A stretch of DNA of 64,000 bases from Sphingopyxis sp. LC81 (lineage in GTDB: Bacteria > Pseudomonadota > Alphaproteobacteria > Sphingomonadales > Sphingomonadaceae): contig NZ_JNFD01000002.1 in the NCBI RefSeq assembly GCF_000756375.1, positions 1 to 64,000 of the forward strand, given 5' to 3'. The position numbers and the translations under genes are program-made. Shown piece after piece: positions 17,438-25,246 of the stretch (the first letter of the stretch is position 1; each line of letters begins with the position of its first letter). The notes beneath the pieces were generated by a model. The model had not been told where the DNA came from. It did not search any database and saw nothing but the letters and a program-made list of their open reading frames with translations.

Positions 17438-18151
17438 ATGAGAACGGCCGGATGGCGCTCTTTCTTGATATATGGTTGCGCAATCGCGCTTTGCCAACCG
17501 CTCGCGGCGTGTGGATCGGCGGAGAAGCCGTCGGCTTCGACCAACGACAAGGTTGCGGCGAAAACGGCGCCCGCAATCCCCGCCGACGCGCCGCTCGTGA
17601 TCGCCTTTGGTGACTCGCTATACGCGGGTTACCAGCTTGGCCCGAAGGAAGGGCTCGCGCCGCAATTGCAGGCCGCGCTCGCCGACGATGGCATCGTCGC
17701 GCGCGTCCAGAATGCCGGCGTTTCGGGCGACACCACCGCCGCGGGGCGCCAGCGCCTGACCTATGTGCTCGATAATGCGAAGGCAAAGCCCGCACTCGTC
17801 GTGCTCGGCCTCGGCGGCAACGACATGTTGCGCGGGATCGGCCCCGACCAGACGCGCACCAATCTCGACGCGATGCTCGCCGAATTGAAAAAGCGCGAAA
17901 TTCCCGTGCTGCTCACCGGCATGATGGCCGCGCCCAATCTCGGCAGCGACTATGCGAAGAAGTTCAATCCCATCTATCCCGAACTCGCGTCGAAATATGA
18001 CGCAAGCTTCTACCCCTTCATTCTCGACAATGTCGTCACCGACAAGGCGCTGATGCTCGGCGACAATATGCATCCCAATGCCAAGGGGGTGACGGTCGTG
18101 GCCGCGGGGCTGGCGCCGCTGGTCGAACAGGCGCTGCCGAACGCGGAATGA
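17438..18151 (+). CDS. arylesterase/lysophospholipase, TesA-type SGNH hydrolase
   Basis: 237 aa envelope lipoprotein hydrolase. The lipobox LAAC (Cys25) follows a hydrophobic leader. The SGNH blocks are present: GDSL at 58-61 (Ser60 nucleophile), G in AGVSGDTT, GGND in GLGGNDML, and D-x-x-H in DNMHPN. It cleaves short esters or lysophospholipids. It is divergent from the ybbA-like ATPase gene, a widely conserved pairing. Most TesA proteins are soluble and periplasmic; the lipobox suggests this one is membrane-anchored. Confidence 0.9.
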   Translation: MRTAGWRSFLIYGCAIALCQPLAACGSAEKPSASTNDKVAAKTAPAIPADAPLVIAFGDSLYAGYQLGPKEGLAPQLQAALADDGIVARVQNAGVSGDTTAAGRQRLTYVLDNAKAKPALVVLGLGGNDMLRGIGPDQTRTNLDAMLAELKKREIPVLLTGMMAAPNLGSDYAKKFNPIYPELASKYDASFYPFILDNVVTDKALMLGDNMHPNAKGVTVVAAGLAPLVEQALPNAE

Positions 18152-18186
18152 ATATCCGCGCTGTCGCACAGCGACAGGGCAAATAA

Positions 18187-18220
18187 AAAGGGGCGACCCG
18201 ATGGGCCGCCCCTTCTTTTC
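18187..18220. terminator. bidirectional rho-independent terminator
   Basis: Hairpin GGGGCG...CGCCCC at about 18190-18212, flanked by A-rich sequence on the left and TTCTTTT on the right. It lies between the convergent tesA-like and outer-membrane protein genes and can serve both. Confidence 0.85.
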
Positions 18221-18240
18221 GTTTCGCTGTTCCGAAAGGA

Positions 18241-18693
18241 TCAGAAAGCGAAGCCGACGCCGACCGCGAAGGTGTCGAAATCGCTGAAGTTCTCGATGAA
18301 CTGGTGGCGATATTCGGCCTTGGCGTAAACGTTCTGGCCCAGCTTGTGCTGGTAGCCGGCACCGACATAGGGATCGTCGATCTGGCCGAAGGTGTAGCCG
18401 CCGTTGACATAGGCTTTGCCGTTGGCGCCGACCTTGGCACCGAGACGCGCGCCCGACGAGAACTGGACCTTGGCGCCGTCGATCAGCACCTTGTCGCCCG
18501 CGATTTCGGCGCCGGCGAATGCCGTCGAGCCGAGGTCGAAATCATAGCCGGCCGCGGCGCCAAGCGTGGCGTCGTCGAGGCCGCTGCCCGTGACATAGCC
18601 GCCGCGCACTTCGACGCGGCCTTCGCCCTGCGCCATGGCGGGGGTTGCAACGATGGCCGTCAGGAGAGCGGCTGCAACTGCGAATTTCTTCAT
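18241..18693 (-). CDS. outer-membrane beta-barrel protein
   Basis: 150 aa with a signal peptide (MKKFAVAAALLTAIVATPAMAQ), followed by alternating amphipathic strands rich in Gly and aromatic residues and a terminal Phe (AVGVGFAF), the signature for Bam-mediated outer-membrane insertion. The size suggests an eight-stranded OmpX/opacity-type barrel. A putative ribosome site (AGAAGGAAAAG) precedes the ATG. The 223-bp gap upstream holds an AT-rich stretch with its likely promoter and a GAACG-GAT-CGTTC palindrome at 18776-18788. Function unknown. Confidence 0.82.
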   Translation of the reverse strand: MKKFAVAAALLTAIVATPAMAQGEGRVEVRGGYVTGSGLDDATLGAAAGYDFDLGSTAFAGAEIAGDKVLIDGAKVQFSSGARLGAKVGANGKAYVNGGYTFGQIDDPYVGAGYQHKLGQNVYAKAEYRHQFIENFSDFDTFAVGVGFAF

Positions 18694-18916
18694 GTTCTTT
18701 TCCTTCTGCTTTTAATCGGTCACGCCCTTTGGGTCGCGACGCCCTCTAAATGGGGCTCGCGGCTGTCGCTGCAATGAACGGATCGTTCAGAATGTGACAA
18801 TTTTCTTACCTGTGTTATTTTTACCACACAGTATAGAATAGGTATGCGTTCTCGCCCCGCATATCCGCGGGTTTCTGACGCTTACGAAGATGGGAAAAAG
18901 AAGCTTGGGGGCGTCG
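18694..18916. promoter_or_regulatory. AT-rich upstream region of the barrel protein gene
   Basis: No gene seen. On the minus strand there is TATACT near 18831-18836 in an unusually AT-rich patch, an imperfect inverted repeat CTGTG...CACAG around 18812-18833, and a GAACG/CGTTC palindrome at 18776-18788. These are plausible promoter and operator elements for the barrel protein gene. The regulator is unknown. Confidence 0.4.
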
Positions 18917-20161
18917 TCAGCCGAGCGCGGCCTGCTTTTCCTCGGCGATCCGGTCGAGTTCGGCGCGGGTCGGCTTGGTCGCCGCGCTCTTGAGCTGCCC
19001 GCACGCCGCCATGATGTCGCGCCCGCGCGGGGTGCGCACCGGCGCCGAAATCCCGGCCTTGAAAATCAGGTTGCTGAACGCGCGCACGCGCTCGGGCGAC
19101 GAGCATTCATAGATCGCGCCGGGCCAGGGGTTGAAGGGGATCAGATTGACCTTCGCGTGCAGGCCATATTCGCGAATCAGCCGGACGAGCTCGCGCGCAT
19201 CGTCGTCGCTGTCATTCTTGTCCTTCAGCATCACATATTCGAAGGTGATGCGCCGCGAATTGCCGGCACCCGGATAGTCGGCGCACGCCTTCAGCAGCTC
19301 GTCGATGCCATATTTGCGGTTGAGCGGGACGATCTCGTCGCGGATTTCCTTCGACACCGCGTGGAGCGAGACCGCGAGATTGACCCCGATCTCTTCGCCC
19401 GCGCGCGCCATCATCGGCACGACGCCGCTCGTCGACAGCGTGATCCGGCGGCGCGAGAGCGCAAGCCCGTCGCCATCCATGACGATCTTGAGCGCGCCCT
19501 TGACCTCGTCGAAATTATACAGCGGCTCGCCCATGCCCATCATCACGATGTTGGTCAGGATGCGGCCGTCGGCGGTGTAATTGCCGCCCTCTTCGTCATC
19601 GTCGTCCTCGGGATCGGGACCGAAGCCCGCCATCGTCCCCTTGGGCCATTCGCCGAGTTCGTCGCGCGCCAGCATCACCTGCCCGACGATCTCGCCCGCG
19701 GCGAGGTTGCGGACGAGGCGCATCGTGCCGGTGTGGCAGAAACGGCAATTCAATGTGCAGCCGACCTGGCTCGACACGCAGAGCGTTCCCCGGTCGGCGT
19801 CGGGGATGAAGACCATCTCATACTCCTGGCCATCGGCGGCGGCGAGCAGCCATTTGCGCGTGCCGTCGCTCGACACCTGCGCCTCGCGCACCGTCGGGCG
19901 GCCGATGATGAAACGGTCGGTCAGCCACGGGCGCATCGCCTTCGCGATGTCGGTCATCGCCTCGAAATCGGTGACGCCGCGGTGATACATCCAGTGCCAG
20001 ATCTGCTTGGCGCGAAGCTTCGCCGCTTTGGCATCGAGGCCCGCCTCGACCAACACGCCGCCGATCGCGTCGCGCGTCAGCCCGATCAGGTCGATGCGGT
20101 TGCCGCCGCGCAAGGGAACGGTGCCCGTCGTGACGGGGTCGATATGGCCGGGAATCTGCAT
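18917..20161 (-). CDS. rlmN: 23S rRNA (adenine(2503)-C(2))-methyltransferase
   Basis: Radical-SAM methyltransferase of 414 aa that methylates C2 of A2503 in 23S rRNA (and A37 in some tRNAs). The iron-sulfur motif CxxxCxxC is seen as CTLNCRFC. The surrounding [23 protein letters not shown] and late LIPFNPWPG blocks are diagnostic. The ATG at 20161 is chosen over an upstream in-frame codon because the normal N-terminus (MQIPGHIDP) starts there. An acidic insert around [11 protein letters not shown] is a mild oddity that also occurs in other sphingomonads. Confidence 0.97.
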   Translation of the reverse strand: MQIPGHIDPVTTGTVPLRGGNRIDLIGLTRDAIGGVLVEAGLDAKAAKLRAKQIWHWMYHRGVTDFEAMTDIAKAMRPWLTDRFIIGRPTVREAQVSSDGTRKWLLAAADGQEYEMVFIPDADRGTLCVSSQVGCTLNCRFCHTGTMRLVRNLAAGEIVGQVMLARDELGEWPKGTMAGFGPDPEDDDDEEGGNYTADGRILTNIVMMGMGEPLYNFDEVKGALKIVMDGDGLALSRRRITLSTSGVVPMMARAGEEIGVNLAVSLHAVSKEIRDEIVPLNRKYGIDELLKACADYPGAGNSRRITFEYVMLKDKNDSDDDARELVRLIREYGLHAKVNLIPFNPWPGAIYECSSPERVRAFSNLIFKAGISAPVRTPRGRDIMAACGQLKSAATKPTRAELDRIAEEKQAALG

Positions 20162-20233
20162 GATGCGCGGCCATATAGGGGCAAAGGGCCGCTTGCGCCA
20201 GTCCCGGCGACAAACGGCCCTTTTTCGTCGCAA

Positions 20234-20977
20234 TTACAACGACGCCAGCATCCCCAGCACCTGCGGCACCGTCCCGTTCGCCTCGGCATTGCGCAGCGGC
20301 AGGACATTTTGCACGAGAATCTCCTCAGGCGTCGGCTCCACCGCGAACAGCGCCATCACCTCATCGGCAAACTCATCGAGCGGCATATAACCCTCGCGCG
20401 TCGACTGGCCGGGTGTCAGGTCGGTGCGCACCGCGGGCGGCGCCAGCTCGATCACCTCGACCTTGCCCGTGAGCTGGATGCGCAGCGCGACCGAGTAGCT
20501 GTGGATCGCCGCCTTGGTCGCCGAATAGGTCGGCGCCTTGGGGAAGGGGACGAACGCCAGCCCCGACGTCACATTGACGATCGCGCTGTCCGCCTGCGCC
20601 GCCAGATGGTCGACGAGCGCGTCGATCAGCCGGATCGGACCGAGGATGTTGGTGACGACCGTCGCCTCGGCCTGTGCCAGGTCGCGCTTCGCACTCGCAT
20701 CCTCGGCATTCATGATCCCGGCGTTGTTGACCAGCACATTGAGGTCCGGAAATTTCGCGACGATCTCCTTCGCGAAAGCGGCGATCGCATCGGCATCGGT
20801 GACGTCCAGCGCGACCGCCGACATGTTCGGCCGCCCCGCGATCGCGGCGTCGAGCTTCGCGGCATTGCGCCCCGTGACGATGACATCGTTGCCGGCGTCA
20901 TGCCAGCGCTGCGCGAGCGCGAGCCCGATGCCCGAACCCCCGCCGGTGACGAGGATGGTGTTGCCTGTGGTCTTCAT
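20234..20977 (-). CDS. SDR family oxidoreductase, DltE-like
   Basis: 247 aa Rossmann-fold short-chain dehydrogenase. NAD(P) motif TGGGSGIG, NNAG in LVNNAGIMN, active Ser in VNVTSGLAF, and YxxxK as YSATK. The overall form (AEATVVTNILGPIRLID, APPAVRTDL) resembles the DltE/YvaG group. It is transcribed divergently from an HxlR regulator across a 112-bp region containing repeat operators, and is likely the regulated target. Substrate unknown, possibly a quinone or aldehyde. Confidence 0.88.
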   Translation of the reverse strand: MKTTGNTILVTGGGSGIGLALAQRWHDAGNDVIVTGRNAAKLDAAIAGRPNMSAVALDVTDADAIAAFAKEIVAKFPDLNVLVNNAGIMNAEDASAKRDLAQAEATVVTNILGPIRLIDALVDHLAAQADSAIVNVTSGLAFVPFPKAPTYSATKAAIHSYSVALRIQLTGKVEVIELAPPAVRTDLTPGQSTREGYMPLDEFADEVMALFAVEPTPEEILVQNVLPLRNAEANGTVPQVLGMLASL

Positions 20978-21038
20978 GATGGCCTCCTTCGAGGTGGTGA
21001 GAAGGGCTAAATATTCCTATACTCTCCAAAAGGAAGAA

Positions 21039-21069
21039 GGCACCCGAAAGTGCCATAGTTACCCGAAAG
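21039..21069. promoter_or_regulatory. operator repeats between divergent SDR and HxlR genes
   Basis: The 9-mer ACCCGAAAG occurs twice, at 21042-21050 and 21061-21069, 19 bp apart. The first copy lies inside an inverted repeat GGCAC-N6-GTGCC (21039-21054). It lies in the shared promoter region of the two divergent genes and is probably the HxlR binding site. Confidence 0.6.
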
Positions 21070-21089
21070 AGAGATTTGGATTTTCCGCC

Positions 21090-21482
21090 ATGCCCACGCC
21101 CGAAAAAATTGCCTATGATCCGAATGCGCCGGTCGATCCGCGCGTCGAAACGCTCGTCAACGAACTCATCGGCCGAGTCGCCGACAAATGGACTCTACTC
21201 GTTCTCGAGGAGCTGGAGGATCACGGAACCTGCCGCTTCACCGAACTTTCGCGCCGCGTCCCCGGCATCAGTCAGAAGATGCTGACGCAGACGCTGCGCC
21301 AGATGGAGCGCGACGGGCTGGTAGTGCGAACAGTGCACCCGGTCGTGCCGCCGAAGGTCGAATATTGCCTGACCGACCTCGGCCACAGTCTCGGCGAAGC
21401 CTTTTGCGGTGTCTGGGTCTGGGCCGAAGCCAATCTGGAAAAAGTGGCAAGGGCGCGGATGGCGTTTGACGAGCGGGGATGA
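21090..21482 (+). CDS. HxlR-family winged-helix regulator
   Basis: 130 aa. The MarR/HxlR winged helix is seen in VADKWTLLVLEEL, CRFTELSRRVPGISQKMLTQTLRQMERDG and VEYCLTDLG. The ATG at 21090 is chosen because it opens the normal domain; the in-frame region upstream overlaps the divergent SDR gene. HxlR proteins usually sense reactive electrophiles or oxidants and control a neighbouring dehydrogenase, which fits the divergent SDR here. A Cys in TCRFTEL could be a sensor. Confidence 0.9.
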   Translation: MPTPEKIAYDPNAPVDPRVETLVNELIGRVADKWTLLVLEELEDHGTCRFTELSRRVPGISQKMLTQTLRQMERDGLVVRTVHPVVPPKVEYCLTDLGHSLGEAFCGVWVWAEANLEKVARARMAFDERG

Positions 21483-21552
21483 GGTTCGGGCAAGTTGGCG
21501 CTCACAGGTTACCGCCAATTGCGATCATTCAAAGTGGCGCTACACTTGGAGT

Positions 21553-22038
21553 ATGGCAGCATGGCAATTCACGCTGGATCTCATTCCTTCCTCTGCAGCA
21601 CGCTTGAATGGTGTCGATGCGATACGGATGACGCGAGAGCAATTGGATGAGATCGAACCCGAGATTTCTGTCGAGAAGCTGCCCGGCTTATTTCAGGCAT
21701 TAAGCAGGCTTCTTCCCGAAAAGGAGTCATGGGCGCCAGATCTTCATATCTGGGGCGATGAGAAATCACACGACGTCCAGATTTGGTTCGAGGGCGATCG
21801 TGTCGAAGGCATCCAACTCCGGCTAGATGTCGCGAATCCGTCATTCCCACTTGTCAGTGGCATGTGTGGCCTTGCTCGCGACCTTCAATGCGTTTTTGCT
21901 GCGAGAGAAGGTGCGATCATTCAACCTAGTGCGGAAGCGGTCGTGAGAGCGGTGATGCAGTCACCCGCAATGCGTTTCGTTCGTGACCCACAGGCTTATA
22001 TCGAAGCTGCAATTCAAGCAGACAGAGCGGGAGACTAA
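21553..22038 (+). CDS. hypothetical protein of atypical composition
   Basis: 161 aa starting MAAWQFTLDLIP; no family recognised. The protein is acidic and Trp-rich, with DLHIWGDEKSHDVQIWFEGDR in the middle suggesting a small alpha/beta fold. Its DNA is clearly lower in GC and uses more A/T-ending codons than its neighbours, suggesting recent acquisition. It stands alone between the HxlR gene and the UrcA gene. It has the size and look of immunity-type orphan proteins, but nothing in the context proves that. Confidence 0.65.
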   Translation: MAAWQFTLDLIPSSAARLNGVDAIRMTREQLDEIEPEISVEKLPGLFQALSRLLPEKESWAPDLHIWGDEKSHDVQIWFEGDRVEGIQLRLDVANPSFPLVSGMCGLARDLQCVFAAREGAIIQPSAEAVVRAVMQSPAMRFVRDPQAYIEAAIQADRAGD

Positions 22039-22115
22039 TGTCCGCTTCCACCCCATAGCCGTTCTTCCGTCACTAAACGAGCTTCCGACCCTCGGGCGGC
22101 GCATAATCCAATAGC

Positions 22116-22157
22116 AAGCCGGGACCATGATCGTGCCCGAATCATGGCCCCGGCTTT
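22116..22157. terminator. long hairpin terminator between convergent genes
   Basis: GCCGGGaCCATGAT (22118-22131) pairs with ATCATGGcCCCGGC (22141-22154) with one mismatch and a 9-nt loop, followed by TTT. A second hairpin GGACCC/GGGTCC follows at 22161-22180. It lies between the convergent hypothetical and UrcA genes. Confidence 0.7.
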
Positions 22158-22185
22158 GACGGACCCTGCAACTTGGGTCCGCCGG

Positions 22186-22515
22186 TCAGTTGCGGATCGA
22201 GCTGACCTGGATCGGCTCGCCGCGCGACGCGTTGGCGACGACGACGTCGGCCTGCACCGAGGCGACGCGCTTTGTATCGCGCCGGCACTGCCGCACGTCA
22301 TTCTTGCCCGCGATGTCAAAATCGGGGGCGGTGCCGCACACTTCGACGACGGCGCGCCAGATGCGGCGGTCGAGCGCCTTGGTGCCGGCCGCGGTCCGAA
22401 GGTCGAGGTCTTTGTGCGCCACGGCGACGCTCGGGTTCGCAGGGGCGGTTTGCGCCGATACGGGCTGGCCGATCGATACGGCAGCGAGGGCGGCGAGGAT
22501 CAGAAGCTTTTGCAT
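22186..22515 (-). CDS. UrcA family protein
   Basis: 109 aa exported protein. Signal peptide MQKLLILAALAAVSIGQPVSAQ, then the UrcA signature VAHKDLDLRTAAGTKALDRR and the conserved cysteine pair in VCG and QC. UrcA proteins are small, mostly periplasmic proteins of sphingomonads and relatives with no known activity. It is divergent from a LysR regulator. The ATG at 22515 starts the signal peptide directly. Confidence 0.85.
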   Translation of the reverse strand: MQKLLILAALAAVSIGQPVSAQTAPANPSVAVAHKDLDLRTAAGTKALDRRIWRAVVEVCGTAPDFDIAGKNDVRQCRRDTKRVASVQADVVVANASRGEPIQVSSIRN

Positions 22516-22614
22516 CTTGAGTCTCCATCGGCCGGCTGGGGAGGAGGGGAGGAAGCCGGTGAGACAGAAATAATCGATCGCCGGGGGCGAAAGGAGCAAC
22601 GATGTTGCGCGGCC

Positions 22615-22634
22615 ATTCTGCAAAATTGCAGAAT
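22615..22634. promoter_or_regulatory. palindromic operator of the LysR gene
   Basis: ATTCTGCAA-AA-TTGCAGAAT, a perfect 9-bp inverted repeat with a 2-bp centre, 32 bp upstream of the LysR start. It contains a T-N-A type core as expected for a LysR-type site and is probably autoregulatory. It lies about 100 bp from the UrcA start. Confidence 0.6.
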
Positions 22635-22666
22635 GAGGGCGGGGCCATTATGTCGCACAAGACGGC

Positions 22667-23548
22667 ATGTATGATTGGAACGACCTGAAGGCCTTTCTGG
22701 CCGTTGCCGAGACCGGCAGCACGCTGTCGGCGGCGCAGTCGATGCGTGTCAGCCAGACGACCGTCGCCCGGCGCATCGCCGCGCTGGAGGAGGCCACGGG
22801 ACTCAACCTGTTCGAACGGCGGCAGGCGGGTTACGCGCTGACCCCGGTGGGCGAAGCGATGGTGGCAAGCGCCGTCGCGGTGCGCGATGCCGCCGACCGC
22901 TTCGGCGATGCGGCGGGGGCGCGCTCGCGCGATGCGGGCGGCACGGTCAGCCTGACGACGATGGAAATCTTCGCTGTCACCGTGCTGCCGCCGATACTTC
23001 GCGACCTTCGCGCCGCGCATCCGGCGATCCATATCCATCTCGACACGTCGGACGAACCGCGCGACCTCGCCGCCGGCGCCGCGGACATCGCGATCCGCAG
23101 CAGCAAGCAGCCCGCGGGTGCGGGGCTGGTCGGGCGGCGCATCGCCGACAATCCCTGGACCGTCTATTGCAGCCGCGCCTATGCCGATCTGCACGGCATC
23201 CCGCACGGGCGTGCGGAGCTTGCGACGCACCCCTTCATCGGTGGCGGCGGCGGCGTCTGGGAACCCTATCAGGCGTGGCTGCGCCAGCACGGGCTCGAAG
23301 AGTCGGTCGTGATGCAATATGATACGGGATCGGGGCTGCTCGCGGGCGTGCGCTCGGGCATGGGGCTCACCATATTGCCCGCTTTCATCGCCGATCGCGA
23401 ACCCGACCTGATCCGCTGCATTCCGCCCAAGACCGAGGACACCACAGGCCTGTGGCTGCTGACCCACGAACGGCTACGCCACGTCCCGCGCGTCCGCCTC
23501 GTCCTCGATTTCCTCGCCGCCGAACTGACGAAGCTTGCGCGCGGCTAG
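22667..23548 (+). CDS. LysR-family transcriptional regulator
   Basis: 293 aa. N-terminal winged HTH (residues about 3-62: FLAVAETGSTLSAAQSMRVSQTTVARRIAALEEATG), linker helix, then a periplasmic-binding-like effector domain. It has the normal LTTR length. It is divergent from the UrcA gene and convergent with the racemase gene (stop codons overlap in CTAG). The target and inducer are unknown; a palindrome upstream suggests autoregulation. Confidence 0.92.
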   Translation: MYDWNDLKAFLAVAETGSTLSAAQSMRVSQTTVARRIAALEEATGLNLFERRQAGYALTPVGEAMVASAVAVRDAADRFGDAAGARSRDAGGTVSLTTMEIFAVTVLPPILRDLRAAHPAIHIHLDTSDEPRDLAAGAADIAIRSSKQPAGAGLVGRRIADNPWTVYCSRAYADLHGIPHGRAELATHPFIGGGGGVWEPYQAWLRQHGLEESVVMQYDTGSGLLAGVRSGMGLTILPAFIADREPDLIRCIPPKTEDTTGLWLLTHERLRHVPRVRLVLDFLAAELTKLARG

Positions 23549-24237
23549 CTTGCCATCGCGGCATCCACGGCGGCATCGACGTGCAGCGCCAGCGTGTCGA
23601 ACAGCGGCACCGCGCTATCCGCTTCGCCGACCAGCAGCATGATTTCGGTACAGCCAAGGACGATCGCCTCGGCGCCGTCGGCGATCAGCGCGGCGATGAT
23701 CCGCCGATATTCGGCGCGCGATGCGTCGCGGACGACGCCCTGCACCAGCTCGTCATAGATGATCCCGTGGACGATCGCGCGATCGGCATCGCCGGGGATC
23801 ATCGCCTCGATGCCCGCCGCCGCCATGCGCGCGGTATAGAAGGGTTTTTCCATCGTGAAGGCGGTGCCGAGCAGCCCGACGCGCGAAAAGCCCGCCGCCT
23901 GGACCGCCGCGATCGCGGGGTCGGCGATGTGGAGAAGCGGCACCGGTGTCGCGGCCTCGACCGCCTCGGCGCACAGATGCATCGTATTCGCACAGATCAA
24001 GAGCAGTTCGGCTCCGCCCGCCGTCAAGGACCGGGCGGCGTCCGCCATTTGCGCGTCGAGCACATCCCAGTCGCCGCTCGCCTGCAGCTCGGCGATGGGC
24101 GCGAAATCGAGCGATAGCAGCAGGATGCGCGCCGAATGCAGCCCGCCCAGTCGTGCCCGCACGCCTTCGTTGAGCAGCCGGTAATATTGGGCCGAGCTTT
24201 CCCAGCTCAAACCCCCGATCAGGCCGATTGTCTTCAT
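23545..24237 (-). CDS. aspartate/glutamate racemase family protein
   Basis: 230 aa two-domain racemase that interconverts D and L acidic amino acids without cofactor. The paired catalytic cysteines are visible: Cys in LICANTMHL (N-terminal half) and in LGCTEIMLL (C-terminal half). The opening MKTIGLIGGLSWESSA is typical of the YgeA/RacX group. Complete; substrate specificity (Asp, Glu or broader) cannot be told from sequence. Confidence 0.9.
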   Translation of the reverse strand: MKTIGLIGGLSWESSAQYYRLLNEGVRARLGGLHSARILLLSLDFAPIAELQASGDWDVLDAQMADAARSLTAGGAELLLICANTMHLCAEAVEAATPVPLLHIADPAIAAVQAAGFSRVGLLGTAFTMEKPFYTARMAAAGIEAMIPGDADRAIVHGIIYDELVQGVVRDASRAEYRRIIAALIADGAEAIVLGCTEIMLLVGEADSAVPLFDTLALHVDAAVDAAMAS

Positions 24238-24578
24238 CGCGTCAGCTCCATCCAGAAATCGCTGTCCTACAATATCTCGCCGATTTAGCGTGCCGGGCGA
24301 TGACCAGCGACGCAGCTTTCCTCCTAACGGCTACAGGCATGCTTCCGCGCCCTTCAGCGCGTGCGATGAAAAGCGATTTGCGAGTGAAGTTACGCAGTTT
24401 TCCGCCGTTTCGCGAAAACGCATTTTCCGCTTTCTTCGTCACCCCGGACTTGATCCGGGGTCCCGCTTCTCCCGCTGCGTCGCATGGATCCCGGATCAAG
24501 TCCGGGATGACGAAGGGGAAACCGAAATGCGAATCGCGAGTGAAGTTGCGCAGAAATCCGCCACTTCGCCAAAGCGCC
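24238..24578. repeat. gene-free region with 49-bp direct repeats around a palindromic element
   Basis: No gene is seen. Positions 24373-24421 and 24529-24577 are direct copies of 49 bp (about 41 matches) and share GCGAGTGAAGTT. Between them lies a family B palindromic element (24435-24514). The second copy ends immediately before the stop codon of the downstream minus-strand gene. Confidence 0.75.
24435..24514. repeat. dispersed palindromic repeat, family B copy 1
   Basis: Two hairpin units in inverted orientation: CCCCGGACTTGATCCGGGG on the left and its near reverse complement CCCGGATCAAGTCCGGG on the right, bounded by TTCGTCA and TGACGAA. A second copy is at 45169-45246. Repeats of this type are common in alphaproteobacterial genomes. 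Confidence 0.85.
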
Positions 24579-25076
24579 TTACCGCAGCTTCGCGCACCCC
24601 AGCGCCGCCGCATCGATCGCGGTCGCGGCGCCGCGCAGCCGGTAGGTGTCGGCGATTGCGCCGCCCGTCGCGGTGCCGCTCTCGATGCTCATGCTCGGCG
24701 CCGATCGCATCGCGGCGACGATCGCCGCGTCCATGCGCGGATCGCTCGCCCAGCCATGCGCGCCATTGCCGGTCAGGATGAAGCGGCGGCCGCCGATTGT
24801 CAGGCGCAGCTCGCGGTCGGGTGCGCGCTCTTTCGACAGGCGCACGTAAAATTGTCCGCGAATGCGCGACTTCGGCCAATATCCGACGCTGGCATAGGCT
24901 TTGACCTTCGGCGTACCGATCGTCGCCGACGGCGCGGCGAGCGCGTAGCAGCGCGGGGCGCTGGGATCGCGAAACGCGCCCCAGCCGTCGAAAATGCCGA
25001 GCGCCGTGGGGCTGGCGGCCAGCGCCACCGCGGGCATCGCCGCCGCTATCAGGAAAAGGGAGGCCCACCGCCGCAT
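24579..25076 (-). CDS. exported hypothetical protein
   Basis: 165 aa with signal peptide MRRWASLFLIAAAMPAVALA. The mature part reads GIFDGWGAFRDPSAPRCYALA, then mixed strands and a late Cys (ALGCAKLR), so one disulfide is possible. The layout (W followed by a Cys-bearing strand) recalls invasion-associated locus B proteins, but the match is weak. The ATG at 25076 is chosen for the signal peptide. It is divergent from dnaN. Confidence 0.7.
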   Translation of the reverse strand: MRRWASLFLIAAAMPAVALAASPTALGIFDGWGAFRDPSAPRCYALAAPSATIGTPKVKAYASVGYWPKSRIRGQFYVRLSKERAPDRELRLTIGGRRFILTGNGAHGWASDPRMDAAIVAAMRSAPSMSIESGTATGGAIADTYRLRGAATAIDAAALGCAKLR

Positions 25077-25246
25077 CGCGCCTCGTTCGCGCGATTGGGG
25101 ATGGTTTGCAAGCATGGCTTGCGCGTGCCGCACCGTGCGTTAAGGAAGGTGGACATTTTCAGGGGCCGGAATCGGGGTGCGAATCGCCTCCGATGGTCTG
25201 TCCCCAAGGGACTTTTCCCGCGAAACACAGGGATGGCGGATTTAGA

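Noticed and set aside
14739..17441. 900-codon open frame on the plus strand
   Set aside because: Fully antisense to the ybbP/ybbA genes. Its composition is Arg/Asp-rich shadow of GC-rich codons, with no family motifs.
24242..24613. 123-codon minus-strand open frame over the repeats
   Set aside because: It is formed by translating the direct repeats and the family B palindrome; no protein-like features.
25077..25246. Replication origin near dnaN
   Set aside because: No cluster of DnaA boxes or AT-rich unwinding region is seen and dnaA is not adjacent.
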